A stretch of 64,000 nt of DNA from Alcaligenaceae bacterium (lineage in GTDB: Bacteria > Pseudomonadota > Gammaproteobacteria > Burkholderiales > Burkholderiaceae_B). The position numbers and the translations under genes were made by a program. Shown in pieces: positions 1-6,995 of the stretch. How positions within the stretch are numbered: the stretch's first letter is position 1; each line of letters opens with the position of its first letter. The stretch is taken from assembly GCA_013416395.1 (NCBI GenBank), contig JACCEP010000002.1, positions 310,001 to 374,000 on the forward strand. The letters are read 5' to 3'. The notes below the pieces were generated by a model. That model searched no databases, was not told where the DNA came from, and saw only the letters and a list, made by a program, of their open reading frames with translations.

Positions 1-233
1 AATGGCTGCCCGTACGCCGATAGTGCGGGCGAAGAGGTCAGAATTAAAAGCGGGCGCGACCATAAAACTGGGGAAATTAACGCCGGTTTTGAACCGGCTC
101 GCCTGTGTGCTGACTCAGCTGTGAGCTTCAGGTGACGTTTTGTAACGTCATTGCGTTGCCCGGTAATGTCACCGGGGAACCGGGCGCAAAGCTGGATACG
201 GAATCAAGATAGCTGCAGAAGTGAGCTGGCTGT
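1..233. other. Window edge, no convincing gene
   Basis: This stretch lies downstream of the biotin operon, which reads leftward. On the minus strand an ATG at 63 opens a frame that runs off the window edge for 21 codons. It has no clear ribosome binding site and I do not recognise it, so it could be the start of another gene or chance. Two small dyads are present: TGACGTT/AACGTCA around a 4-base loop (133-150) and CCCGGT/ACCGGG around a 6-base loop (159-176). Confidence 0.3.
133..176 (-). terminator. Possible 3' stem-loops after bioD
   Basis: Two adjacent hairpins follow the bioD stop in the direction of transcription. One has arms CCCGGT/ACCGGG and the next TGACGTT/AACGTCA. Neither is followed by a clear T-run, so intrinsic termination is only a possibility. 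Confidence 0.3.
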
Positions 234-875
234 TCAGGCTGGTTGCTGCATGCATGACGCAAAACTGGGCATCTGTGTAGCCAGATCGTCGACGATTGCG
301 GCGTCGATATGGGGTAGGGCGTCAATTTCGGCCAGTACGGTGGTCTGGCCGAAACGCTCGATGGCCTGGCGATTGCTGGCAGAGCGTGCCCCGCACATGA
401 TCACGCCCAGTACGGGTGTCTGGCGCTGACGCAGCGCGTGCAGGCTGAGCAGCGTGTGGTTAATGGTGCCCAGCCCGCTGCGTGCGACCAGCAATACCGG
501 CAGGTTCAGCAAAGCCGGAAGATCGATCATCATAAGGGTTTCATTTATCGGCACGTACAACCCGCCCGCGCCTTCAACCACCAGGGGGGCGCGGGTTACA
601 GGAAGGCGCAGGCTGGACGTGTCGGGCGTAACGTTTTCAAGCATCGCGGCTGCCCAGGGCGACAGTGGTGCCTGCAGTATGCATGCCGGAGGGTGTAGCT
701 GGTCGGGACGGCGTCGGGCCAGCATGGCGACAGTCTCGGTGTCGCCAGGTTCTTGCGCAACCCCTGTTTGCAGCGGTTTCCAGTAGTCGGCATCCCATGC
801 CCGCGCAAGTAGTGCCGAGACCAGTGTTTTGCCAATGCCTGTGTCCGTGCCTGTAATAAAAACGCCTTTTGTCAT
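234..875 (-). CDS. bioD: Dethiobiotin synthetase
   Basis: BioD carries out ATP-dependent carboxylation and ring closure of 7,8-diaminopelargonate to dethiobiotin, the penultimate biotin step, in the cytoplasm. The 213-aa product opens with the P-loop GTDTGIGKT (about residues 9-17), diagnostic of this family, and has the later VVEGAGGLYVPI segment near residues 110-125. I chose the ATG at 875 because it forms a 4-base ATGA overlap with the bioC stop; an ATG four codons upstream (887) lies inside bioC. It is the last gene of the leftward operon bioF-bioH-like-bioC-bioD, so translational coupling to bioC is likely. Length is normal for the family. Confidence 0.95.
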   Translation of the reverse strand: MTKGVFITGTDTGIGKTLVSALLARAWDADYWKPLQTGVAQEPGDTETVAMLARRRPDQLHPPACILQAPLSPWAAAMLENVTPDTSSLRLPVTRAPLVVEGAGGLYVPINETLMMIDLPALLNLPVLLVARSGLGTINHTLLSLHALRQRQTPVLGVIMCGARSASNRQAIERFGQTTVLAEIDALPHIDAAIVDDLATQMPSFASCMQQPA

Positions 876-1666
876 GGTTTTTTCCATATTCCGTAAGTGA
901 CCTGATAGGTTGACGTTGCGCCTGATCGGTCGAATTGCTTCAGTACCTGGCGAAGCTGCCGAGCGCTCAGTGGTATGTGCCCCGGTGCCGGTGTCGTTGC
1001 GCCTATGTGCTTCAGGTCGCGTAGAAAGGCGAGCCCGTTTTCATGCTGGTATACATACGGCTCGCTGTGTACACCCCCGCACATGTCCGTCAGGTTCGCG
1101 CCAATGGCGTTGCTGGTGGGGTAAGAAGGTGTGGCAGGCGTTAAGCCCAGCGCTTGGTGCGCGGTGCGCCATTCATGAAAGGTTTCTTGTGCCAGTGTGG
1201 CCACGACCAGGTACCCGCCGCGTTTCAGCAGCCCCGTGAGCCTTGCGAGGCTGGAGTTCAGGTCGGTAAACCATTGCACCGCCAGGCTGGAACATACGAG
1301 GTCATAGCCCCCATCCAGGTTATCGGGATGCTCGCCGTCGACGACTTGAAAGCGAGCCGAACCCGGTAGTGCAGGGCCAGATTGTGCAACGGCCAGCATT
1401 TGCGGCGAAATATCGGTAATGGTCCAGTCAGCGGTGCCCAATCGTTGCGCCAGAGCCTGTGTAAGCAGGCCTGTGCCGCAGCCGATTTCCAGCACCTTCG
1501 GCCGGGTAGGCCGGGGCAGATCTGCAATCATCTGGGCCAGACGCATGGCGACTTCTCGCTGCACGTGAGCATGCGCGTCATAGTGCTGTGCGGCTGCGCC
1601 GAATCGTGTGGCGATCGTGGCAATAGGCGGGCGGCCAGGCGTATGAGTAGGGCGCGGGTTGTTCAT
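872..1666 (-). CDS. bioC: Malonyl-ACP O-methyltransferase
   Basis: BioC methylates malonyl-ACP with S-adenosylmethionine so that the fatty-acid machinery can build the pimeloyl chain for biotin. The 264-aa protein has the class I SAM-binding motif VLEIGCGTG at about residues 58-66 and the usual D-x-S follow-up (ITDISPQML). It sits between the bioH-like hydrolase and bioD. A GGAAGA ribosome binding site precedes the ATG at 1666. The BioC/BioH pairing explains how the methyl cap would be put on and taken off in this organism. Confidence 0.92.
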   Translation of the reverse strand: MNNPRPTHTPGRPPIATIATRFGAAAQHYDAHAHVQREVAMRLAQMIADLPRPTRPKVLEIGCGTGLLTQALAQRLGTADWTITDISPQMLAVAQSGPALPGSARFQVVDGEHPDNLDGGYDLVCSSLAVQWFTDLNSSLARLTGLLKRGGYLVVATLAQETFHEWRTAHQALGLTPATPSYPTSNAIGANLTDMCGGVHSEPYVYQHENGLAFLRDLKHIGATTPAPGHIPLSARQLRQVLKQFDRSGATSTYQVTYGIWKKP

Positions 1667-1684
1667 GGTCGGTCTTCCATGAAG

Positions 1685-2374
1685 TCAGTAGAGTCTGTGA
1701 TGTGAGTCGATCACAGCGTTAACAAACTCATCGATATGACGCGCGCACCATTCAGGATGAGATGCGGGCAGCATGTGGCGGGCTTCGTCGTGCCAGAACA
1801 CACGCGCGTGGCGTGCACCGGCAAAACTGGCGCGTGTCATGGCGGGCGATACAACGGTGTCGCATCTGCCTGCAAGAACCAGTAAAGGCAGCGCGATTGC
1901 TGCTGCGGCCTGACGGCCATCAGCATGGCGCAGCAACTTAAGGTCGTGCAGCAAGCGCTCTGGGTGTGGTGGTGTAGGCGGCATGTCAAGATCGCAACGT
2001 GCCCTGAACGCCTGCACCACGTCGTGGGTATGCGTAGGAAGTCGCGACAGCATGCGGTCTACAAGTCGGTTCGGAACACCGTCTTCATAGTCGGGCGCAG
2101 CGCAGAAACGTGTGAACCCATTGATGGCGACCAGGCCCACGCAATCAGGGGGCAGGTAGCTTAGCGCTTGCAGAAAGCCCAGCGAATGGCCTACTACGAT
2201 GACGGGCCCCTGGTGTTCCGCGTGCCTGGCGTCACCAAAATACCCGGCATCGGACGCATTCTGGGGCCAGGCAGGCAGGGCCGCGCGCAGCGCCGACCAC
2301 ATCGAGCGGTCAAGCGCCCACCCATGGGCGAACAGCAGGGTGGGCCTGGGCGCATCGCTTGGCGGCTTAGTCAT
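1685..2374 (-). CDS. Alpha/beta hydrolase, probable pimeloyl-ACP methyl ester esterase (BioH role)
   Basis: A 229-aa alpha/beta hydrolase. It shows the oxyanion-hole HGW (residues 17-19), the nucleophile elbow GHSLG (Ser about 64), a later Asp in AGRCDTVV and a His in EARHMLP, so the full catalytic triad is visible. In biotin clusters such an enzyme removes the methyl ester from pimeloyl-ACP methyl ester after BioC has started the chain, and its place between bioF and bioC fits that. The ATG at 2374 overlaps the bioF stop by 8 bases; an in-frame ATG 15 codons upstream lies inside bioF and is less likely. BioH and BioG are different families with the same role; I cannot say which is closer, so no symbol is given. 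Confidence 0.82.
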   Translation of the reverse strand: MTKPPSDAPRPTLLFAHGWALDRSMWSALRAALPAWPQNASDAGYFGDARHAEHQGPVIVVGHSLGFLQALSYLPPDCVGLVAINGFTRFCAAPDYEDGVPNRLVDRMLSRLPTHTHDVVQAFRARCDLDMPPTPPHPERLLHDLKLLRHADGRQAAAAIALPLLVLAGRCDTVVSPAMTRASFAGARHARVFWHDEARHMLPASHPEWCARHIDEFVNAVIDSHHRLY

Positions 2375-3569
2375 GAGAAGCGGGCCTGATGCCAAGGTCA
2401 AGGTGGGAAGACAGCGCATTAATCAGCCGGTCAAGATCGTCGCGAACATGAAGGGCGCTGAGCGCAATACGTAGCCGACTGGTATTTGGGGGTACGGTGG
2501 GCGGCCGGATGGCGCTTGCCAGCATGCCTTCGCGCTCAAGCGCCGATGCCAGAGCCATGGTCTGGCCTGAATCTCCAATGATGGCGGGTACGATGTGCGT
2601 GGACGAGGCGCCGGTGTTCAAGCCCAGCCGTGCCAGCCCGGCTCGCAGGTAGCACGCGGAGTCGGCAAGCTGCGCCCGCTCTGCCTGCATGGTGGGAACC
2701 AGATCAAGTGCGGCATCGATAGCCCCCAGCACGGCGGGAGGCAGGGCCGTGGTGTAGATAAACCCTGAGCAGGTGTTTAGCAGGTAATCACACAATGCGC
2801 GTGACCCGGCCACGTAAGCACCAAAGCTACCCAGCGCCTTGCTGAAAGTGCCCATAGCCAGATCAACGCTGCCTGGCGCCAGCCCCGAAAGCCCCATGCC
2901 GTGGGGCCCGAGTACGCCAGTGGCGTGTGCTTCATCGAGATAGACAAAAGCGCCATGGCGTTGCGCCAGATGCGCCAGACTGACGACGTCGGTTTGGTCG
3001 CCGTCCATGCTAAAGACACTTTCGGTAATGATGAAAGCCGTTTCAGGCCCGTTTGCATGCTTGCTCAGCAGGTGTTCAAGATGATCGAGATCGTTGTGGC
3101 GAAAGCGGATCTGCCTGGCACCGGCCGCCATGCAGCCATGGTGCAGACTGGCGTGATTGAGCCTGTCGGTGAAAACGCGTGGCTGGCCGTGCTTGCCTGC
3201 GGCAGCAAGAATGGCGGGCAAGACGGAAGCATTGGCCTGCCATCCTGATGCAAACAGCAAAGCGGCCTCAGTACCTTTTAAATGTGCCAGCTTGGCCTCT
3301 ACGCGCTCGTGCAAAGTAAGGTTGCCGCAGACCAGACGGGATGCCTGTGCACCCGCACCGTATTGGCTGGCCCACTGTTGAGCCCGCTCAATAAGCGCAG
3401 GGTGCTGAGACAAGCCCAGGTAATCATTGCTGGAAAAGTTGACCATGCTGCGATCGCCGACCATGATGCGGCCACGGGCTGCTGGCGTGACACTGCGCAG
3501 ATGGCGGCGAACGTGTAGCTGTTGTGCGCGTTGGAGTTCAGACAGGAAGACGGGATCGAGCTTGGACAT
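2367..3569 (-). CDS. bioF: 8-amino-7-oxononanoate synthase
   Basis: BioF condenses pimeloyl-ACP (or CoA) with L-alanine to 8-amino-7-oxononanoate using pyridoxal phosphate. Family landmarks are FSSNDYLGLSQHP near the N-terminus, the H-N-D-Y cofactor pocket, FIITESVFSMDGD, YLDEAHATGVLG and the PLP lysine in FSKALGSFG. The reading frame is open much further upstream, but the ATG at 3569 (MSKLDPVFL) gives a normal length of 400 aa and has an AAAGAG-type ribosome binding site. It is the first gene of the leftward biotin operon and faces bioA across a short regulatory gap that holds a perfect palindrome. Confidence 0.95.
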   Translation of the reverse strand: MSKLDPVFLSELQRAQQLHVRRHLRSVTPAARGRIMVGDRSMVNFSSNDYLGLSQHPALIERAQQWASQYGAGAQASRLVCGNLTLHERVEAKLAHLKGTEAALLFASGWQANASVLPAILAAAGKHGQPRVFTDRLNHASLHHGCMAAGARQIRFRHNDLDHLEHLLSKHANGPETAFIITESVFSMDGDQTDVVSLAHLAQRHGAFVYLDEAHATGVLGPHGMGLSGLAPGSVDLAMGTFSKALGSFGAYVAGSRALCDYLLNTCSGFIYTTALPPAVLGAIDAALDLVPTMQAERAQLADSACYLRAGLARLGLNTGASSTHIVPAIIGDSGQTMALASALEREGMLASAIRPPTVPPNTSRLRIALSALHVRDDLDRLINALSSHLDLGIRPASHD

Positions 3570-3642
3570 GCTTGCTCTTTGGTGATAATGAAAGTGCTGA
3601 TAACGAGGTGCTGTGCATTGCCTCGTCAGCAAAAAAAGAGGG

Positions 3643-3656
3643 GTCATTATAATGAC
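3643..3656. promoter_or_regulatory. Perfect 14-bp palindrome with face-to-face -10 elements between bioF and bioA
   Basis: The sequence GTCATTATAATGAC is a perfect palindrome between the divergent biotin genes. TATAAT occurs on the plus strand at 3648-3653 and on the minus strand at 3646-3651, so both promoters could be blocked by one bound dimer. The arrangement resembles the E. coli bioA/bioB operator in logic, not in sequence. No strong -35 hexamer is obvious on either side. In-frame ATGs inside the palindrome (3652 plus, 3647 minus) are probably not starts. Confidence 0.55.
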
Positions 3657-3726
3657 TCCCGCTGTACTTTCGATATGCCCGCCACTCCAACGCAATGCGG
3701 CGTGGCCTCATTCTTTTTCCTGCATC

Positions 3727-5004
3727 ATGAACTCATCTTCAACACCCGCCTGGTTTACGCAAGGCCTTGGCCATATCTGGCTTCCCTATGCACAAATGAA
3801 AACAATGGCAGCGCCGCTGCCGGTCGTTCGCACGTATGGCAGCCGGCTCGTGCTTGCCGATGGGCGAGAGCTTGTAGATGGTGTGGCCTCATGGTGGACC
3901 GCCTGCCACGGATACAACCACCCGCACATTGCCCAGGCATTGAGACAGCAGCTTGATACCCTGCCACACGTCATGTTTGGCGGTCTGGCCCATGAGCCGG
4001 CATTTGAGCTGGCCCGCCGGCTGACGGGGTTGTTGGGGCCGGGCCTGGACCGGGTTTTTTACAGTGATTCTGGCTCGGTGGCAGTAGAAGTGGCTATGAA
4101 AATGGCGGTGCAATACTGGCTTAATCAGGGCGAACGTGGTCGCAGTCGCTTTCTTGTGTTCAAGGGCGGGTATCACGGCGATACGTTTGGCACTATGGCG
4201 GTGTGTGATCCAGAGGAGGGTATGCATACCTTGTTCCAAGGTTTGCTGGCGCAGCATCACTGCACTGCCCTGCCGCGTGACGACGCCTCTTTTGCCGGGC
4301 TTGATGCGTTTCTTGTGCAAAACAGCCACCAGCTTGCAGGCATACTGGTCGAACCTCTGGTGCAGGGGGCAGGTGGCATGCTGTTGCATGAACCCGAGGT
4401 GTTGCGTCGTTTGCGCACTCTGGCTGATCGGTATCAGTTGCCTCTGATTTTTGATGAGATCTTTACCGGCTTCGGGCGCACCGGCTCCATGTTTGCCTTT
4501 GAACAGGCGGGTGTGCGGCCTGACATCATCACGCTTTCCAAGGCGTTGACGGGCGGAACACTGCCATTGGCCGCCACGGTGGCCAGCAGTCATATTTTTA
4601 ATGCCTTCTGGTCTGACGACACTGCTCATGCCTTGATGCATGGGCCTACGTTTATGGCAAACGCGATGGCGTGTACGGCGGCTCTGGCATCGCTCGACCT
4701 GTTCGAAGCCGAGCCCCGCCTTGAACAGGCCGCTGCCGTGTCGCGCGCTCTGGTGGCAGGGCTGGCGCCTTGCAAAGATCTCGATTGGGTGCGAGACGTA
4801 AGGGTGCTGGGCGCCATTGGGGTGGTTGAGCTGAAGCAGCTTGCTGACAAAGAACGGCTGCGGCAGCGATTCGTTCAGGCTGGCGTGTGGGTTCGCCCCT
4901 TTGGCACAACGGTTTATCTGACGCCCGCGCTCAACACCAGTACTGAAGATCTGCACACCCTGACTGAGGCAGTGGTGAGTGTTTTGCGTGCAGAGCGCCC
5001 GTAA
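3727..5004 (+). CDS. bioA: Adenosylmethionine-8-amino-7-oxononanoate aminotransferase
   Basis: BioA transfers the amino group of S-adenosylmethionine to 8-amino-7-oxononanoate, giving 7,8-diaminopelargonate. The protein starts with the family's substrate-binding segment [10 protein letters not shown] and the VDGVASWWT block, has [13 protein letters not shown] (PLP phosphate site), [14 protein letters not shown], and the PLP lysine in LSKALTGG. I prefer the ATG at 3727 (425 aa, normal length); the frame is open from 3613, but that start and the ATG at 3652 lie in or before the palindrome with its -10 element. Divergent from bioF-bioD. The biotin set here lacks bioB, which must be elsewhere. 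Confidence 0.94.
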   Translation: MNSSSTPAWFTQGLGHIWLPYAQMKTMAAPLPVVRTYGSRLVLADGRELVDGVASWWTACHGYNHPHIAQALRQQLDTLPHVMFGGLAHEPAFELARRLTGLLGPGLDRVFYSDSGSVAVEVAMKMAVQYWLNQGERGRSRFLVFKGGYHGDTFGTMAVCDPEEGMHTLFQGLLAQHHCTALPRDDASFAGLDAFLVQNSHQLAGILVEPLVQGAGGMLLHEPEVLRRLRTLADRYQLPLIFDEIFTGFGRTGSMFAFEQAGVRPDIITLSKALTGGTLPLAATVASSHIFNAFWSDDTAHALMHGPTFMANAMACTAALASLDLFEAEPRLEQAAAVSRALVAGLAPCKDLDWVRDVRVLGAIGVVELKQLADKERLRQRFVQAGVWVRPFGTTVYLTPALNTSTEDLHTLTEAVVSVLRAERP

Positions 5005-5044
5005 TTTTGTTGTTCAAACCAGACAATTCTGCCGGTTAAATTAA

Positions 5045-5089
5045 ACCCTAGGGTAAACCCTAGCCTTTATCTAGGGTTTACCCTATAAT
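5045..5089 (+). promoter_or_regulatory. Operator-like array of ACCCTA/TAGGGT dyads over a -10 element
   Basis: Upstream of the 70-aa gene lie two dyads: CTAGGGT-AA-ACCCTAG at 5048-5063 (perfect 7-bp arms) and CTAGGGT-TT-ACCCTAT at 5071-5086 (6 of 7). Their centres are 23 bp apart, about two helical turns. They are also inverted copies of each other (15-bp arms 5049-5063 and 5071-5085). A further overlapping palindrome ACCCTAGGGT sits at 5045-5054. A perfect -10 TATAAT at 5084-5089 overlaps the right-hand dyad; there is no good -35. This looks like a strongly regulated promoter for the small gene; I cannot assign a regulator family. Confidence 0.6.
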
Positions 5090-5128
5090 GGATACATTGA
5101 TAACGAATTCAGCAAAAAGGGTTCTGAG

Positions 5129-5341
5129 ATGGCAAACATTGCATACGACAAATTAGCTGCGGTTGGTGGCGCTTCCGTCGGCATGGTAACGCCTGGGGCC
5201 GTTGTAAATCCAGTTGGTAGCCGCCTTGCACACATGGCAAAGGCCTTTGTGATGGCGGTTAACAAAACTGACCGCGCTGCAGCACGCTATATGGGCGAGC
5301 TGGCGCTGGCTCGCAATGGCTCGCGTTACTCGCACGCATAA
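5129..5341 (+). CDS. Unrecognised 70-aa protein behind an operator array
   Basis: A small soluble-looking protein that I do not recognise. It has a Gly/Ala/Val-rich N-terminal third (AAVGGASVGMVTPGAVV) and a basic, amphipathic C-terminal half (AKAFVMAVNKTDRAAARYM), with no signal peptide, cysteine or clear enzymatic motif. The gene is supported by an AAAAAGGG ribosome binding site 8 bases before the ATG, the dyad-rich promoter upstream and a good intrinsic terminator 47 bases after the stop, which together define a complete monocistronic unit. The regulation suggests a stress- or ligand-responsive product, but that is inference only. Confidence 0.65.
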   Translation: MANIAYDKLAAVGGASVGMVTPGAVVNPVGSRLAHMAKAFVMAVNKTDRAAARYMGELALARNGSRYSHA

Positions 5342-5387
5342 TCAATCGCAACACCGCGCTGCCCACATGGGCGGCGTAGCGTTTGAA

Positions 5388-5416
5388 GGCTCCCTTTCCG
5401 GGGGCCTTTTCTTTTT
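5388..5416 (+). terminator. Intrinsic terminator of the 70-aa gene
   Basis: GGCTCCC, a TTTCC loop and GGGGGCC form a 7-bp stem (one G-T pair), followed by the T-rich run TTTTCTTTTT. It argues that the downstream transporter gene starts after this point and not at the earlier in-frame ATG at 5383. Confidence 0.8.
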
Positions 5417-5535
5417 CAACGTCATGCCTTAAAGTTTTTGCTTTACGCGGCCTGGGCCAAGCCCATCAGTCACGTTTTCCTTTATTCATTGCTGCGCCAG
5501 ACTATTTTTCTGGTGGTGGCACAAAGGGGTTATCG

Positions 5536-6084
5536 GTGTTTCGTCTATGCTGGCTGGCTGCCTATGTGGGGTCGGTGCTGCTCGCCAATATTTTTCTCGA
5601 CCATTTTCTGCCATTGCCAGGTTTCGGTCTGCTCAGTTTGGGGTCGGTGTTTTTTGCCGCCGTATTCACCCTGCGCGACCGTCTGCACGGCTATGGTCTG
5701 TCAACCGTGTTGCTGGGCATTGGCCTGGCCGTCGCCGTCAACACCGCAAGCGGTATCGTTCTGGGGCTTAATCCCCGACTGCTTATGGCCTCGTTTGCCT
5801 CGATTATGCTGAGCGAACTGGCTGATACCGCTATATTTCAGCGCTTGCATACACACGGTTGGCATACGCGTGTGCTGGCCAGCAACGCCGTAAGTGTTCC
5901 ACTTGATAGCCTCGCGTTCACGCTGCTGGCATTTGCCGGCGCGATGACTACGTTTGCCCTGGCACAAATCGTTTTTGCAGACATTCTCGGCAAGTACCTC
6001 ATTGCGGCGGCCATTGCCTGGCTGCCTTTTGCGACTTTGCGTGATCGCGCTCCTGTGGCTTGCGCCCAAGCGCGGGCGGCGTAA
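5536..6084 (+). CDS. VUT-family (queuosine-precursor type) membrane transporter
   Basis: A very hydrophobic protein of 182 aa with about six membrane segments, resembling the VUT family to which the 7-cyano-7-deazaguanine transporter YhhQ belongs. Visible family-like features are SVFFAAVFTLRDRLH after the second segment, and the LSELADTAIFQRLH and SNAVSVPLDSLAFT stretches. I chose the GTG at 5536, which has an AAGGGG ribosome binding site 6 bases upstream; the frame is open from an ATG at 5383, but that would overlap the preceding terminator. The next gene is QueF-like, which supports a deazapurine link. The exact substrate cannot be read from sequence. Confidence 0.75.
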   Translation: MFRLCWLAAYVGSVLLANIFLDHFLPLPGFGLLSLGSVFFAAVFTLRDRLHGYGLSTVLLGIGLAVAVNTASGIVLGLNPRLLMASFASIMLSELADTAIFQRLHTHGWHTRVLASNAVSVPLDSLAFTLLAFAGAMTTFALAQIVFADILGKYLIAAAIAWLPFATLRDRAPVACAQARAA

Positions 6085-6094
6085 GCGAGTACCG

Positions 6095-6187
6095 CCTGCG
6101 ACGCATACCTAGTACTGCTTGTGGGGTATACCGAGAATCGCCGCGACCCGTACCGAGACCCCCCTGCGACGCATACCGAGTACCGAG
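6095..6187. repeat. Short direct repeats between transporter and QueF-like gene
   Basis: The 15-mer CCTGCGACGCATACC occurs twice (6095-6109 and 6163-6177), and the heptamer TACCGAG occurs four times (6129, 6151, 6174 and 6181). They fill most of the gap between the VUT gene and the QueF-like gene. Function unknown; it may be a repeat-generated spacer or a protein-binding array. Confidence 0.6.
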
Positions 6188-6243
6188 AGCAACCGATCGG
6201 TCGGCCACTCAGATTTTTTCACCTACACTTTTAGCGCGGCCCC

Positions 6244-6657
6244 ATGTCTACCTCCGACCACACTATCGTCCCGGCCTCTGCCGGTAGCTACCGCAGCCCC
6301 GAGACGGGCGCCATACTAAAAACCATTGTCAACCCCAACCCGGCCATGCACACTCGCCAGGAACATGTCATCACGTTGCCTGAGCTGTGCCCAGCCTCTG
6401 GTAACCCGGGGCCGGGTTCGTTTCTGCGCATACGCTACCGCAGTCGCGGCCAATTCATTGAAGTATTTTCGCTTGATGCCTATGTGCGTGCGTTTATAGG
6501 TCACCCCGTGGTGCGAGATGTCGAAATGCTGACCCAGATTGTTGCCCGCGACAGCATGCAGGCCCTTGGGCACAAGGTAAAGGTACAAGGCTGCTTTGTG
6601 CTGCCGGCCTTGAACCAGACAGTGCGTACTGTTGCTATTGCAAGGCCTGTGGGCTGA
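6244..6657 (+). CDS. QueF-like T-fold protein with altered catalytic residues
   Basis: A 137-aa protein that resembles the single-domain (type I) preQ0 reductase QueF. It has the nucleophile context LCPASGNP (Cys49), then the T-fold strands LRIRYRSRG and IEVFSLDAY, and a GHPVVRDVEML segment where QueF carries its substrate-binding His-Glu. However, the catalytic aspartate seven residues after the cysteine is Gly56, and the NADPH-binding motif E-S/L-K-S/A-x-K is replaced by EVFSLD with no lysine. QueF-like amidinotransferases of archaea also lack that NADPH motif. So a reductase role is doubtful; a deazapurine-binding or other nitrile-handling role is possible. It lies just after a VUT transporter. 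No good ribosome binding site is visible. Confidence 0.55.
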   Translation: MSTSDHTIVPASAGSYRSPETGAILKTIVNPNPAMHTRQEHVITLPELCPASGNPGPGSFLRIRYRSRGQFIEVFSLDAYVRAFIGHPVVRDVEMLTQIVARDSMQALGHKVKVQGCFVLPALNQTVRTVAIARPVG

Positions 6658-6748
6658 ATAGTTGGTTCAGCGATGGTTGATAGCCCGGTGACAGCGCGCC
6701 ACGGTGCATCGGCAATCGTTTTTGCTATTGTGCGGCCTATGGGCTGAA
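6632..6748 (+). repeat. Partial duplication of the QueF-like gene's 3' end
   Basis: The last 27 bases around the stop of the QueF-like gene (6632-6658) recur at 6722-6748 with 23 of 27 identical, 90 bases downstream. The copy is not in a long reading frame. It looks like a small duplication or a repeated 3'-end element. Confidence 0.6.
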
Positions 6749-6857
6749 CATTCAGATCAGGGGCGGTTAGTAGCCAAGTGAAACCTTGCTACAAAATGCG
6801 AGTATGCTGGGGTGATGTAATTCGTACAAAAAAAGCGGTTATTTTTGGAGGCCCAAC

Positions 6858-6920
6858 ATGGCCTGTACATCAGCGCGCGATCAACAGCCTGTCTCGGTTT
6901 CTGACCGAAGTCGTCATTAA
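6858..6920 (+). CDS. Possible 20-aa leader peptide
   Basis: In the 338-base gap before the giant glucan synthase gene, an ATG at 6858 is preceded by a strong GGAGG ribosome binding site (6847-6851) and opens a 20-codon frame ending in TAA at 6918-6920. The peptide is Ser/Arg/Asp-rich and not recognised. The strong ribosome binding site is the only support; it could be a leader peptide or a remnant. The rest of the gap holds the 27-bp duplication and nothing else I can name. Confidence 0.3.
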   Translation: MACTSARDQQPVSVSDRSRH

Positions 6921-6995
6921 TCAGGGTATGGTGGTTGCACGCGGCTGACATTGTCGCGCTAACAATGCTAGTCGCAGGCGGCTGTCAAGCTGCTC

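Noticed and set aside
1-233. Possible cobalamin-type riboswitch in the bioD downstream region
   Set aside because: The small hairpins lack the conserved B12-box sequence, and the orientation is downstream of the operon.
3889-4956. A 355-codon minus-strand open frame across bioA
   Set aside because: It lies entirely opposite bioA, which has full family motifs and codon structure; the frame has no recognisable domains.
5401-5535. Possible preQ1 or other riboswitch ahead of the VUT gene
   Set aside because: A CCAG/CTGG mini-hairpin is present, but none of the conserved preQ1 aptamer sequences could be found, so no riboswitch is claimed.
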